In this document: piece after piece, positions 9,020 through 17,830 of the stretch
How the letters are laid out: the number at the start of each line of letters is the position of its first letter
Numbering within the stretch: the first letter of the stretch is position 1
DNA from: Terasakiella sp. SH-1
Lineage (GTDB): Bacteria > Pseudomonadota > Alphaproteobacteria > Rhodospirillales > Terasakiellaceae
Assembly: GCF_004564135.1 (NCBI RefSeq)
Contig: NZ_CP038255.1
Span: 838,501 to 902,500 of the forward strand
DNA: 64,000 nt
Direction: 5' to 3'
Notes under the pieces: model-generated
Told to the model about the DNA's origin: nothing
Databases searched by the model: none
The model's input: only the letters and a program-made list of their open reading frames with translations
Made by a program: the position numbers and the translations under genes

Positions 9020-10013
9020 TCGTCAGGTTATCTTTATTTCTGTTGGCCCAAAGGTCCTGGGCTTGTTGTTGTGCCGCTTTTGGGTTATCGGCCTTGCCCA
9101 TCAGGCGCAAGGCAATGGCAATGGTGCCTGTGATGGCTGATAAGGCATAAGGGTGAGTGTCTTCCCCAGCCCATATTTTTTTCAGGCGGGGCAGGTCCAT
9201 TTTTTCATCATGGGCTGCATGCTCGCTGTTCAGAAAAGCAGGCCATTCTTCATCACTTTTTTCACCCTCAACCAGATATTGCACAGTGACAGGCTTGGCT
9301 GCACGTCGCTCAATTTCCCCGCCTTCACCTTTAAAGACGCACATGCGTTTTTGGCCCAGCAGGTCTGCGCAGTCGCGATGAATTTCACGATATGCGGCAT
9401 GGGTAATGCATTGCATTATGTTTGGTGCATCAAAGGCATTGATCATGCGGGCAAAGGTATTTACGGGGGTACGCACCCCAAGGGTTGCTTTCAGGTCAAT
9501 GATTTCTTGCAAGGGGGGGCTGATTTCTTTAAGCGGCAGGTAGGTAAAATTATGGGTCCCAAGTTGCTCGGATGCTTCTTGCAGGCTGCGGGCTTGGGCA
9601 ATGCCGAGATGGGCCAACGTCTCTTCTGTATAAAGGCGCCCTTCTGTATGACCTGCTGCGCCGTGCATGAATATTTTAATACCGCTTTGGGCCATGGCGA
9701 GGACAGCCAGCACATAATAAGGCAATTGGCGGGCTTTTCCGGCGTAAGTCGGCCAGTCAATATCCACCTTTGGCAGTTGATCTGGGAGGTTCAGGTTGGC
9801 ACGCACGGCATCAATGAAACCTGCACCTTCGCTTGGGTCTTCAGAACGTACGCGCAAGATACATAAGAAGGCCCCGAGTTGAACCGGGTCGACTTCTTTT
9901 TTCAAGATCATAGTGGTCGCGGCACGGGCTTCTTCACGGCTAAGCGGGCGTGAGAGGCGCGGGCCTTTTCCAATAATGCGGATATATTGCGCAAAGGGAT
10001 GTTCTTGAACCAT
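9012..10013 (-). CDS. TrpD2/YbiB-like phosphoribosyltransferase family protein
   Basis: About 333 residues of the anthranilate-phosphoribosyltransferase fold. The N-terminal helical domain (REEARAATTMILKKEVDPVQLGAFL) and the central segment GAAGHTEGRLYTEETLAHLG match the TrpD2/YbiB subgroup rather than true TrpD, whose glycine-rich GTGGD loop is absent. YbiB of E. coli binds nucleic acid and lacks TrpD activity, so a role in tryptophan synthesis is unlikely. First gene of the trpD2-cobA-cbiX operon, a combination often met near nitrate/nitrite assimilation genes. ATG 10013 is chosen over 10028 because GGATGG lies just upstream. It is divergent from the CRP/FNR pair. Confidence 0.8.
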   Translation of the reverse strand: MVQEHPFAQYIRIIGKGPRLSRPLSREEARAATTMILKKEVDPVQLGAFLCILRVRSEDPSEGAGFIDAVRANLNLPDQLPKVDIDWPTYAGKARQLPYYVLAVLAMAQSGIKIFMHGAAGHTEGRLYTEETLAHLGIAQARSLQEASEQLGTHNFTYLPLKEISPPLQEIIDLKATLGVRTPVNTFARMINAFDAPNIMQCITHAAYREIHRDCADLLGQKRMCVFKGEGGEIERRAAKPVTVQYLVEGEKSDEEWPAFLNSEHAAHDEKMDLPRLKKIWAGEDTHPYALSAITGTIAIALRLMGKADNPKAAQQQAQDLWANRNKDNLTNA

Positions 10014-10167
10014 GGAAATTCCATCCAATATTGAGAATGTTTATTACATATGCCTTTCTACGCTTCAGGGGAAGTATATTGTGAAGAATTTGCTATAAAT
10101 TCGCCCCTTTTAGCGCTACACCAGTAAGGTGACTTTGCCTATTTCGAAAAACTGTAATCGAGTTTCC

Positions 10168-10857
10168 ATGAAAACAGATCGACTTGCTCGCCTGCCCATT
10201 TTAATGCGTTTGCCTCAAGCTTCTTTTGAACAGGTCGTTGGGGTGGGGGAATTACGAATTTTAAAAGAGGGTGACTCCCTTTGCCAACAGGGCCAACAGG
10301 TTGATGGTGTAATTTGGTTGGTTGACGGGCGGGTGAAAACGTCTGTGTCACACAATGACGGGCATGAAATTGTACTAGATATTCTTACGCGGGGGCGTGT
10401 GATCGGGCTGGCTGAAGTCTGTGATGGGGGGAGGCAGGCATTTAGTGCGCAGGCGATTGCTGAAACGATGGTTTTTACTGTGCCTAAAGCGGCTTTTACA
10501 GTCTTTTTAGATGATGATTTTGATTTTCAAATGGCCGTTTTTGCCCGTGTTTCAGCAGAATTACGCACAGCGGTGAAAGAAATAAATGATTTGAATTTGA
10601 AAAATACTTCAACCCGCCTGGGGACTTATCTTCTCGGGTTCACGGATCAAGAAGAAGGTGAGGTGAGGTTTGATGTGCCTTTTGGTAAAAAACTGCTGGC
10701 GGCACGTTTGGCGATGAAGCCTGAAAGCTTGTCTCGTGCTTTGGCAAAATTAAAACCCGTTGGGGTGACGACTAAAAGTACCAGAGTCCATATTCAGGAT
10801 ATTGGGGCTTTGCAGGATTTTTGTGGTTGGGAAGAAGGGGACGGCCATGAGTCATAA
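10168..10857 (+). CDS. CRP/FNR family transcriptional regulator (first of pair)
   Basis: A 229-residue regulator with an N-terminal cyclic-nucleotide-binding-type sensor (residues about 15-120, GDSLCQQGQQVDGVIWLVDGRV) and a C-terminal winged helix (LLAARLAMKPESLSRALAKL). The recognition helix ESLSR matches FNR/DNR-type regulators that read TTGAT-like half sites. The N-terminal cysteine cluster of oxygen-sensing FNR is missing, so a DNR/NnrR-like role is more likely. ATG 10168 has a weak ribosome site; GTG 10129 in the same frame is the alternative. Its last 11 bases overlap the next regulator. Divergence from trpD2-cobA-cbiX suggests it controls that operon (inference). Confidence 0.85.
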   Translation: MKTDRLARLPILMRLPQASFEQVVGVGELRILKEGDSLCQQGQQVDGVIWLVDGRVKTSVSHNDGHEIVLDILTRGRVIGLAEVCDGGRQAFSAQAIAETMVFTVPKAAFTVFLDDDFDFQMAVFARVSAELRTAVKEINDLNLKNTSTRLGTYLLGFTDQEEGEVRFDVPFGKKLLAARLAMKPESLSRALAKLKPVGVTTKSTRVHIQDIGALQDFCGWEEGDGHES

Positions 10858-11530
10858 GTTAAGCCCTCAGGATTATCAGGATGTTGCCAAGGTCCTGTTT
10901 TTTAAAGGTCTGTCAGACGAAGACTTGAAAGTATTACTTGCCAATGCGCTTGTCAGCGAAGAGCCAAAGGGCAGTTTGCTTTTTTCACAAGGCGATCAGG
11001 CGGATCGTTTCTATATTCTCTTAGAAGGACGGGTCAAACTCTTTACCGCGAATGAAGATGGGGAAGAAAGCATTGTTGAGGTCTATAACGGACCAAACAG
11101 TTTTGCCGAAGCAGCCATGTTTGCCTCTGCCCGTTTTCCTGTAAATTGTGAAACTGTCTCTGAAGTTCGGTTGGTGCGGGTTGATGCTGGACCGTTTTTA
11201 AAAGTGCTGCAAGACCAGCCTCAAATCAGTAAGTCCATTTTGAGAAAGCTGGCGACCCGTTATCGTGAATTACTCGATGAAGTCATACAGCTCAAAACAC
11301 AGTCTCCGGCACAGCGTTTGGGCGTTTTCTTCATTTCCTTGGTCGAAGGGATAGAAGATCTGTCTGTTGAACTCCCCTATGATAAGCATTTGATTGCAGC
11401 GCGTGTGGGAATGAAACCAGAAAGCCTGTCGCGTGCCTTGGTTCGCTTAAAAGAGATTGGGGTCAGTTGTGAAAAGAATATCCTTGAGATTAAGGATATG
11501 GAAAAACTGCGTGCCTTTTGTGAAGGCTAG
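10847..11530 (+). CDS. CRP/FNR family transcriptional regulator (second of pair)
   Basis: A 227-residue paralogue of the preceding gene. The sensor domain (GSLLFSQGDQADRFYILLEGRVKL) and HTH (LIAARVGMKPESLSRALVRL) are both complete, with the same ESLSR recognition helix. ATG 10847 is preceded by AAGGGGA at good spacing and lies inside the first regulator's 3' end, so translation is coupled. No FNR-type four-cysteine cluster is present. The C-terminal half is more conserved between the pair than the sensor domains, so they probably recognise similar DNA but different signals (inference). The stop is four bases from the convergent rsmA stop. Confidence 0.87.
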   Translation: MSHKLSPQDYQDVAKVLFFKGLSDEDLKVLLANALVSEEPKGSLLFSQGDQADRFYILLEGRVKLFTANEDGEESIVEVYNGPNSFAEAAMFASARFPVNCETVSEVRLVRVDAGPFLKVLQDQPQISKSILRKLATRYRELLDEVIQLKTQSPAQRLGVFFISLVEGIEDLSVELPYDKHLIAARVGMKPESLSRALVRLKEIGVSCEKNILEIKDMEKLRAFCEG

Positions 11531-11534
11531 TTGT

Positions 11535-12356
11535 TTACAGCTCTTGAACCAGAGAACAAAAATCCTGAACACTGAGTTCTTCTGCGCGTTTTGTTGGTTC
11601 AATCCCGGCAGACTTTGCCAGTTCTTCCCCGTTTACACCCAGGGTTTTGAGGCTGGCGCGCAGCATTTTGCGCCGTTGCCCAAAAGCAGCCTGGGTCACG
11701 CGTTCCAGTTTGTCACGTTCCACATCCACTAGCGGCGCCTCACGTGGGACAAGGGTTGCAACCGTGGACATGACCTTGGGGGGCGGGGTGAAGGCGGTTG
11801 GCTTAATGTTAAAATTGGGGCGAACCTCACACAGCCATTGGGTAAGGACAGACAGACGACCATAGTCTTTAGTACGTGGTTGGGCAGCTAGTCGATCAGC
11901 TACTTCCTTTTGGAACATCAGGGTCAGGCATTCATAGGCTTTGATGTTTTCCAGCCAATTTAACACCAGTTGGGTGGAGATATTATAAGGCAGGTTGGCA
12001 ACAATTTTACGCGGCCCGTCACATAGGCTGGCAGGATCAATGTCCAAGGCATCGCCTTCAATAATTTCCAGTCGGCCGGGGTAAGCCGTTGCGATTTCCT
12101 GAAGGGCGGCAATGGGGCGTTCATCACGTTCAATAGCAATGACTTTTTTTGCCCCTTCGGCCAAAAGGGCGCGGGTCAGGCCACCGGGGCCGGGGCCAAT
12201 TTCAATCACTGTACATTGGCTCAGGTCGCCAGCGGCACGTGCAACCCGTCCGGTCAGGTTCAAATCCAACAGAAAATGCTGGCCCAGTGATTTTTTGGCA
12301 GCCAGATCGTGTTTGGCAATGACATCGCGCAAAGGGGGCAGGTTATCGGTTGTCAT
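11535..12356 (-). CDS. rsmA: 16S rRNA dimethyladenosine transferase RsmA (KsgA)
   Basis: A 273-residue SAM-dependent enzyme that dimethylates two adjacent adenines in helix 45 of 16S rRNA during 30S maturation. Motifs are [11 protein letters not shown] at residues 20-30, [12 protein letters not shown] (SAM site) and the catalytic [11 protein letters not shown]. Length is normal for the family. ATG 12356 overlaps the pdxA stop as ATGA, so the two genes are translationally coupled; a longer frame to 12413 lies inside pdxA and is rejected. Last gene of the lptF-lptG-surA-pdxA-rsmA block. Confidence 0.96.
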   Translation of the reverse strand: MTTDNLPPLRDVIAKHDLAAKKSLGQHFLLDLNLTGRVARAAGDLSQCTVIEIGPGPGGLTRALLAEGAKKVIAIERDERPIAALQEIATAYPGRLEIIEGDALDIDPASLCDGPRKIVANLPYNISTQLVLNWLENIKAYECLTLMFQKEVADRLAAQPRTKDYGRLSVLTQWLCEVRPNFNIKPTAFTPPPKVMSTVATLVPREAPLVDVERDKLERVTQAAFGQRRKMLRASLKTLGVNGEELAKSAGIEPTKRAEELSVQDFCSLVQEL

Positions 12357-13354
12357 GACTGTGTTTCCAGTTGTCTTTGGGCCATTTCGCCCGCCATTTT
12401 TAATGCAGCACACAGGCTGTTTTCACTGGCCTGTCCTGTTCCCGCAATCCCAAGGGCAGTGCCGTGATCCGGGGAGGTTCGAATGAAAGGCAGGCCAAGA
12501 GTGACATTTACCCCGAGATCAAAGGCAAGTGTCTTAATCGGGATCAGCGCCTGATCATGATACATACACATGGCGACATCATAAGTTTGACGGGCTTCTT
12601 GGTGGAACATGGTATCTGGGGGTAGGGGGCCGAACACATCCAGACCATCGGCTTTTAATTGTTCAATCGCAGGGGTAATCATGTCGATTTCTTCCCACCC
12701 CATATCGCCATCTTCACCGGCATGGGGGTTAAGCCCCGCAATGGCAAGTTTCGGGGTCTTGATCCCGGCGCGTTCCTGTAAAGAGCGAGCGGTGATTTTA
12801 CATTTTTCAACGATCAAGTCCGTGGTGAGTTCTTCAATCGCATCACGCAAGGAAACATGAACGGTCAGCGGGACCACGCGCAACTCATCACAGGCAAGCA
12901 TCATAATTGGCGGTGTGTTAATGCCTGCCAGATCTGCCAAAAATTCGGTATGACCGGGAAAGTTAAACCCGGCCTGATGAAGATTATGCTTATGGATGGG
13001 GTTGGTTACAACGCCTGCGGCCTCCCCTGAACGGGTTAAGCTAACCGCGCGTTCAATGGAGGTAATAACAGATTTGGCCGTATGTTTGCTGAGCTGCCCC
13101 GGCGTGCCTGCGGTGACAGGATGTTCTAAAATAGGCAGGGCATCGGGAAAAACATCATGGGCATCGTTGGCTTGTTCTATTGGGCAGACTGGGACTGTCC
13201 AGCCCAGTTGACTGGCAAGTCGGCTGATCCGGTCCGGGCAATCAATGAGAAAAAAGCCGGGAAGCTCTTGGCGATGATCCCGCCAGGCTTTCAGTGTAAT
13301 TTCCCCGCCAATCCCGGCAGGTTCCCCCATGGTCAATGCAAGGGGGGAGATCAT
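12353..13354 (-). CDS. pdxA: 4-hydroxythreonine-4-phosphate dehydrogenase
   Basis: A 333-residue enzyme of DXP-dependent vitamin B6 synthesis, oxidising 4-phosphohydroxy-threonine with NAD(P). Family motifs include [13 protein letters not shown] at the N-terminus, the metal-binding histidines in [10 protein letters not shown] and [13 protein letters not shown], and [13 protein letters not shown] with [14 protein letters not shown] near the C-terminus. The start overlaps the surA stop by four bases and the stop overlaps the rsmA start. The same window encodes dxs, which makes its co-substrate DXP, and pdxH, the salvage/oxidase step, though not in the same operon. Confidence 0.96.
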   Translation of the reverse strand: MISPLALTMGEPAGIGGEITLKAWRDHRQELPGFFLIDCPDRISRLASQLGWTVPVCPIEQANDAHDVFPDALPILEHPVTAGTPGQLSKHTAKSVITSIERAVSLTRSGEAAGVVTNPIHKHNLHQAGFNFPGHTEFLADLAGINTPPIMMLACDELRVVPLTVHVSLRDAIEELTTDLIVEKCKITARSLQERAGIKTPKLAIAGLNPHAGEDGDMGWEEIDMITPAIEQLKADGLDVFGPLPPDTMFHQEARQTYDVAMCMYHDQALIPIKTLAFDLGVNVTLGLPFIRTSPDHGTALGIAGTGQASENSLCAALKMAGEMAQRQLETQS

Positions 13355-14628
13355 AAACGAATATCCACGAAGGCATTGCGGCGTAGCTTTTGCAGCAAAC
13401 GGCGACCTTCACGGCCAATTTTTTCCATACGCAAGCTTTGCTTAATCCGGTTTTTCTTGGCGATTTCCGGCACTTTTGCCACAGGCTGGCGCTTACAGAC
13501 CATCAAGACCAGCATGGCACGCCCTGTTTGTTCAAGTGTCGTGATCTGGTTTGCACTCAATGGTGTCAGGGTTTTGCGCACATCAGCGGACATGGTGGAC
13601 AGTTTGACATTGCTAAAGCGGCGGGCATCGACACCTTCAATCTTTTGACCCCGTGTCACAAGGTCGTTACAGCTTTGCGTTTCATGGGCAAGGTTGCGTG
13701 CTGCTGTTCGCTTGTCATTCAGCAAATCATCAGCCATGGTGGCTTTAAGAGGGAAAACGGCTTGTGCAACATCCAGAATTTCGTCATTCTCTTCTGCGCC
13801 CGCAATGCGTTTTTTGCGCAAGTGAAGAATGTAATAACCAGATGCGGTACGCAAGGGATTGGAATAGCCCCCTTCGTCAATAGCGTTTAGGCGAGCTTCA
13901 ATTTCAGCAGACATATTGCCGGACTGTACCCAGCCAAGATTACCGCCCTGAAGGGCAGACGGGCTTTGGGAAAAGTCACGTGCCAAGGCTGCAAAAGGAG
14001 AGCCGTTTTTAATATGGGCGATCAGTCGCTCACTCATTTGACGGGCAGAGGCATCATCGGCAGGTGTTTCAACAGGCAGGAAAATTTCAGAATAGAGATA
14101 TTCCGGCTTGCCTTTGTTGGCTTCAATCTGGGCAAAGATATCGTCAATTTCTTTGTCAGTCACCTTGATGCGATCACCACTGCGACGGGTCAAAACCTTG
14201 GTCCAGGTGATTTCTGCAATAGCCTGTTCTTCGATAATTTCCTTATCGACACCGATTTTATTGAAATAGGCATCAATCCCATCCGGCTTGATTTTTTGGG
14301 AGGCCGCGAAATTGGCAATGCCTGATTTAATCTCTGCATCCGTGGCGGCCATGCCTTGGCGTTTGCCTTCCTGTGCCTTGAGCCGTTCATCAATCATGGT
14401 GCGCAAAATTGTTGGGGCAAGGCGCTGACGCACCTGCCGTGTGTCTTTCATGCGCGAGGTGGCAATCGTCAGACTAATACGCTGGGCCAGATCAAGGGCG
14501 GAAATCACATCGTCATTGACGACGGCGGCAATGCGCATCACCCCCTGGGCATGAGACTGGATGGGCAGCAAGCAGGCCCCTGCAATCAACAGGGAAGCAA
14601 TGAATTTGAAGCTCTGACGTTTTATCAT
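13351..14628 (-). CDS. surA: SurA-like periplasmic peptidyl-prolyl isomerase/chaperone
   Basis: A 425-residue outer-membrane-protein chaperone. A signal peptide (FIASLLIAGACLLPIQSHA) is followed by the SurA N-terminal helical domain (RIAAVVNDDVISALDLAQRI) and one clear parvulin domain (about residues 185-285, ending ASGYYILHLRKK). A C-terminal segment packs with the N-domain in the family. It is followed by pdxA with a four-base overlap. The usual upstream neighbour lptD is not present; lptG comes directly before, separated by 70 bases. Its own promoter in that gap is likely. Confidence 0.9.
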   Translation of the reverse strand: MIKRQSFKFIASLLIAGACLLPIQSHAQGVMRIAAVVNDDVISALDLAQRISLTIATSRMKDTRQVRQRLAPTILRTMIDERLKAQEGKRQGMAATDAEIKSGIANFAASQKIKPDGIDAYFNKIGVDKEIIEEQAIAEITWTKVLTRRSGDRIKVTDKEIDDIFAQIEANKGKPEYLYSEIFLPVETPADDASARQMSERLIAHIKNGSPFAALARDFSQSPSALQGGNLGWVQSGNMSAEIEARLNAIDEGGYSNPLRTASGYYILHLRKKRIAGAEENDEILDVAQAVFPLKATMADDLLNDKRTAARNLAHETQSCNDLVTRGQKIEGVDARRFSNVKLSTMSADVRKTLTPLSANQITTLEQTGRAMLVLMVCKRQPVAKVPEIAKKNRIKQSLRMEKIGREGRRLLQKLRRNAFVDIRL

Positions 14629-14659
14629 TTTTCAGTAGATTATTAGCGTTTCGACAGTA

Positions 14660-14680
14660 ACCGTATAATTTATACAGTTT
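14660..14680. promoter_or_regulatory. 21-bp near-palindrome in the surA promoter region
   Basis: The gap between lptG and surA contains AAC-c-GTATAA-t-TTATAC-a-GTT, an inverted repeat with one mismatched pair in each arm. It lies 32 bases before the surA start. TATAAT-like hexamers fall inside it, so it may be a -10 element overlapped by an operator. No partner regulator is identified. Confidence 0.35.
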
Positions 14681-14698
14681 TTCGAAGAAGTATAGCCC

Positions 14699-15802
14699 CT
14701 AACCGTCTTCCAGATGCAATATCATGGCTGATCCGAGCAACAGGCAGATACATGCCGGTGCCCACGCTGCAAGCAAGACGGGAATACTGCCCGATAAAGC
14801 AAGCGCCATAGAGATATCTGAGAAGAAATATAGTACAAATCCTGTCAGCATTCCCCCCGCCACAACAAAGGTGGTGCCGCCTTTTCGGGTATGGCGCAGG
14901 GTGAAGGTCGCTGCAATCAAGATCATGGCAGCCAGCAGGAAAGGAGCTGACAGCAAGCTGTGCCAATGCAGCTTGTGGCGTTTACCGCTAAAGCCTGCAC
15001 GTTCCATGGTTTCAATAAAGCTGGGCAGGGACCAGAACGACATGGTTTCAGGCGAAGCAAAACTTTCCTGAATTTTATTCAATGTCAGGTCGGTTTCAAA
15101 CCACAGTTCTTCGTTAAACTGGGTGGGTTGTTCAGCAATATGAACCTGCACCTCATAAAGATGCCAAAACCCATCTTCCAGCGAGGCCCGGTCAGCTTCA
15201 ATACGATGGGAGAAATTATCCCGATCCCGATAGACAAAGATGCTGACATCGTTCAAATCCACGCTGTCTTCTTGTTGCAAGACAAAGCGGGAATGCAGAA
15301 CAGACTGACCATCCAGATTGCTTTGTCGTAGCCACAACCCATTGGCGGAAAGACTAAGCATATTGGATTTGCCATCAAAAAACTTGCTTTCCATTTGTTC
15401 AAAGGCACTCAGGCTGGCTGATCCCAATGGATTGACCACCATGACCTGAAACATGCCCAGAATAAAGGCCACTAAAATCGCCGGGGTCATGAAACGCCAG
15501 GCCGACACACCTGCAGCACGCGCCACCACCAGTTCATGAGATTTGGTCAGGCGGCTAAAGGCGGACATGCCTGCAAACAACACGGCAAAGGGGAAGGTCT
15601 CCTGGCCGATATGGGGCAGCTTCAACAGCGCCATTTGCAGGGCGATAAAGGCCGTGACGCCTTCTTTGTTCGAAGATCGGCGCAGCAGTTCAATGGAATC
15701 AATCAGGAAGATGAGGCCCAAAAACACCAGCATGAGGATGGCAAAATGGGTCAGAAAATGACGACCAATATAAAGCGACAGGGTAGGGGCAAGGCGGATC
15801 AT
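14699..15802 (-). CDS. lptG: LPS export ABC transporter permease LptG
   Basis: A 367-residue inner-membrane permease of the LptB2FG complex, which extracts lipopolysaccharide from the inner membrane. Three hydrophobic helices at the N-terminus and three at the C-terminus flank a large periplasmic domain (about residues 125-270) with a beta-jellyroll-type composition. The N-terminal signature YIGRHFLTHFAILMLVFLGL and conserved ELLRRSSNKEGV fit the YjgP/YjgQ family. It starts four bases after the lptF stop. Order within the pair assigns this as LptG. The ATPase lptB, lptC and lptA are not in the window. Confidence 0.93.
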   Translation of the reverse strand: MIRLAPTLSLYIGRHFLTHFAILMLVFLGLIFLIDSIELLRRSSNKEGVTAFIALQMALLKLPHIGQETFPFAVLFAGMSAFSRLTKSHELVVARAAGVSAWRFMTPAILVAFILGMFQVMVVNPLGSASLSAFEQMESKFFDGKSNMLSLSANGLWLRQSNLDGQSVLHSRFVLQQEDSVDLNDVSIFVYRDRDNFSHRIEADRASLEDGFWHLYEVQVHIAEQPTQFNEELWFETDLTLNKIQESFASPETMSFWSLPSFIETMERAGFSGKRHKLHWHSLLSAPFLLAAMILIAATFTLRHTRKGGTTFVVAGGMLTGFVLYFFSDISMALALSGSIPVLLAAWAPACICLLLGSAMILHLEDG

Positions 15803-15806
15803 GGGC

Positions 15807-16961
15807 TTAAGCCTCCTTCATACTGTCAGCTTGGGCGGCAAATTCCAGCTCGCGCGCGACACTTTTGGCGCTGCGCTTTTTATTCCAGCTCATGAAGAAG
15901 CTACAGACCGGAATGGGCAGAACCGTGGCGATATAGAGCAGGGGCAGCAAGTCAAGGTTCTTAGCCGATACGTTCGCCATGCCGAGCGAGGCCACCTGTA
16001 ATAAAATCACACCAGCAACAGCCATCATAATGCGTTTGCCTTGCCCGCGACGGCTGAAATGTCCGGCAGTTAGGAACATGACCGCAGCCAACGCGTTGGA
16101 CAGGCATAAAAACGGGCTGATGATGCGCTGATGACCTTCGACAATGAATTTGCCGTAATCATGGGTACCGATCAGGCGATTTTTTTCCGGTTCCAGCAAC
16201 TGATGAACCATAAGTTCGCGTGCTTCTGGCGCACGTTCGGTTGCGGCCTGACGTTTGAGCGGCACATCATGGGTATAACGATCGAAATAGAGCATGGAAA
16301 ACTTGCCACTGTGACGGTCCACCAGTTGGCGGTTGCCTTCAAACATAATCACGCGGGCAGAGCCTTCAACCTCAACCAAAACGCCACGTTCAGCCATTAA
16401 GGTCACTGGGCGGGTTTGGTCACTTTCATCATGCACCAAAATGCCCAACAGCTGGCCTTCCTTGGTGCGTTCGCGCACATAAACCGTGACCTTGCTGCTC
16501 AGTTCGTTAAAGGCCCCTTCGCGCAACAGCAGGTGGGAGGCAGAATGACGTAGTTCCCATTGTAGCTCGCGAAACAGCTCGTAAGATTTGGGCACAAGAT
16601 AGAGGTTCAGGGCATAGGATGCCATCATCACCACAGCGGTCAGGATCAGGGCTGGCTTGGCAATGGTCCAGTTGCTCATGCCACAGGCGCGCATCACAGG
16701 CAGCTCGCGATCCATGTTGAGGCGCGCATACACAAAGGTCACGACGGAAAAAAGCGCCACAGGCAGAATAATGGTGAGAAAGTTGGGCAGCAACAGGGCG
16801 GTAAAATAGACGAACATACCGATGCCCAGGCCCCGGTTTACAATCATTTCGACAAAGCGAAGCGATTGCGTGAGCCACAGCACACAGACAAGGGCCAGGG
16901 CCACCATCACGAAGCCGGCAAAGAGCTGTGCAAAAAGGTATCTGTCCAAACTTTTCATCAT
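15807..16961 (-). CDS. lptF: LPS export ABC transporter permease LptF
   Basis: A 384-residue partner of LptG with the same 3+3 transmembrane layout and central periplasmic domain. The N-terminus MKSLDRYLFAQLFAGFVMV and the segment MNMDRELPVMRACGMSN-like (LNMDRELPVMRACGMS) are typical of the family. ATG 16961 (or the adjacent 16958) is chosen; the frame is open to 17105 but the extra 48 residues are not conserved-looking. TATACT lies 12-17 bases before the start, suggesting a short or absent 5' leader. Divergent from the deaminase gene, sharing an 80-base promoter region. Confidence 0.92.
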   Translation of the reverse strand: MMKSLDRYLFAQLFAGFVMVALALVCVLWLTQSLRFVEMIVNRGLGIGMFVYFTALLLPNFLTIILPVALFSVVTFVYARLNMDRELPVMRACGMSNWTIAKPALILTAVVMMASYALNLYLVPKSYELFRELQWELRHSASHLLLREGAFNELSSKVTVYVRERTKEGQLLGILVHDESDQTRPVTLMAERGVLVEVEGSARVIMFEGNRQLVDRHSGKFSMLYFDRYTHDVPLKRQAATERAPEARELMVHQLLEPEKNRLIGTHDYGKFIVEGHQRIISPFLCLSNALAAVMFLTAGHFSRRGQGKRIMMAVAGVILLQVASLGMANVSAKNLDLLPLLYIATVLPIPVCSFFMSWNKKRSAKSVARELEFAAQADSMKEA

Positions 16962-17040
16962 GGGCGTGAAGTATAATCCTTTACGTCGGGAAGGAAAGCA
17001 ATATGATGGGCTGAGGCAAAAATGCAAGGGGATTGACGCC

Positions 17041-17493
17041 ATGTCTGGAAATAAATGGAATATGCGCGGGATCGAAGTGGCGCGCACCGTTGCCAAATGG
17101 TCCAAAGATCAAAGCACGCAGGTCGGTGCCGTGGTCATGATGGAAGACGGCACGCCCCTGACGTTTGCCTATAACGGTTTTGCCCGTGGCGTCGATGATA
17201 ATGTTGAGGCCCGCCACGAACGCCCTGCCAAATATAAATGGACCAGCCACGCCGAAGAAAACGCCATCGCCAATCTGGCACGCACAGGTCAACAAGCCAT
17301 GGGCTCCACCCTGTATGTCACCCATTATCCATGTACGGGATGTGCACGCAAAATCATTCAGGCGGGCATCAAGCGCGTGGTGGTGGATGGGGCATCCATG
17401 AGTGAAGACTTCCTGTCACGCTGGGAAGAGGATATGGAAGTCTCCAAAGAAATGTTTGGTGAAGGTGGCGTGGACGTGGTGGTCCATAAATAA
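17041..17493 (+). CDS. dCMP/cytidine deaminase family protein
   Basis: A 150-residue zinc-dependent deaminase. The catalytic zinc site is SHAEEN (H70, E72) and PCTGC (C98, C101), the pattern of the dCMP deaminase/ComEB group; deoxycytidylate deaminase (dCMP to dUMP for thymidylate supply) is the likeliest activity. ATG 17041 is preceded by AAGGGGA nine bases upstream. The frame is open to 16822 but that part overlaps the lptF promoter and start, so the extension is rejected. Cytosine or riboflavin-type deaminases share the motif, so the substrate is inferred. Confidence 0.85.
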   Translation: MSGNKWNMRGIEVARTVAKWSKDQSTQVGAVVMMEDGTPLTFAYNGFARGVDDNVEARHERPAKYKWTSHAEENAIANLARTGQQAMGSTLYVTHYPCTGCARKIIQAGIKRVVVDGASMSEDFLSRWEEDMEVSKEMFGEGGVDVVVHK

Positions 17494-17512
17494 ACCCAGC
17501 GCCTTTTATCTC

Positions 17513-17830
17513 TCACCCCCACGGCCTGCGCTCTGTGTCGTTCAAGCGATAAAGCGGCAGGCGCGACAGGGTTAAAATCAGAAAAAACGCCACATCGACT
17601 TCCTGATCATCCAAGGCATGATGGATTTGCTTGCGCAAGGCTGCATCCAGATTATCCCCATAGGTTTGGCTGAGTGTTGCCAGATAATCTTGCGGTGTGG
17701 TTGTACGCCACAGGCTGGCCCCGCTTTTGCGTTCATCTGCGGTGGATTTGGTGGGGTCCGTATGGTCGCGCAGGGCGTCGATGATACGGTTAATGAAGAT
17801 GTCGTAATCGTTGTTTTGGTCCAGATGCAT
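17513..17830 (-). CDS. Small hypothetical protein
   Basis: A 105-residue acidic soluble protein with no recognised domain. ATG 17830 has AAAAAGGAAAAG about ten bases upstream; a longer frame (to 17866) would start inside a palindrome and is less likely. The sequence is mostly helical by composition (DIFINRIIDALRDH, DNLDAALRKQIHHALDDQEVD). Its upstream region is an unusual palindrome-rich leader described separately, whose own overlapping frame reads into this gene, so expression may be controlled by that leader (inference). Confidence 0.6.
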   Translation of the reverse strand: MHLDQNNDYDIFINRIIDALRDHTDPTKSTADERKSGASLWRTTTPQDYLATLSQTYGDNLDAALRKQIHHALDDQEVDVAFFLILTLSRLPLYRLNDTERRPWG

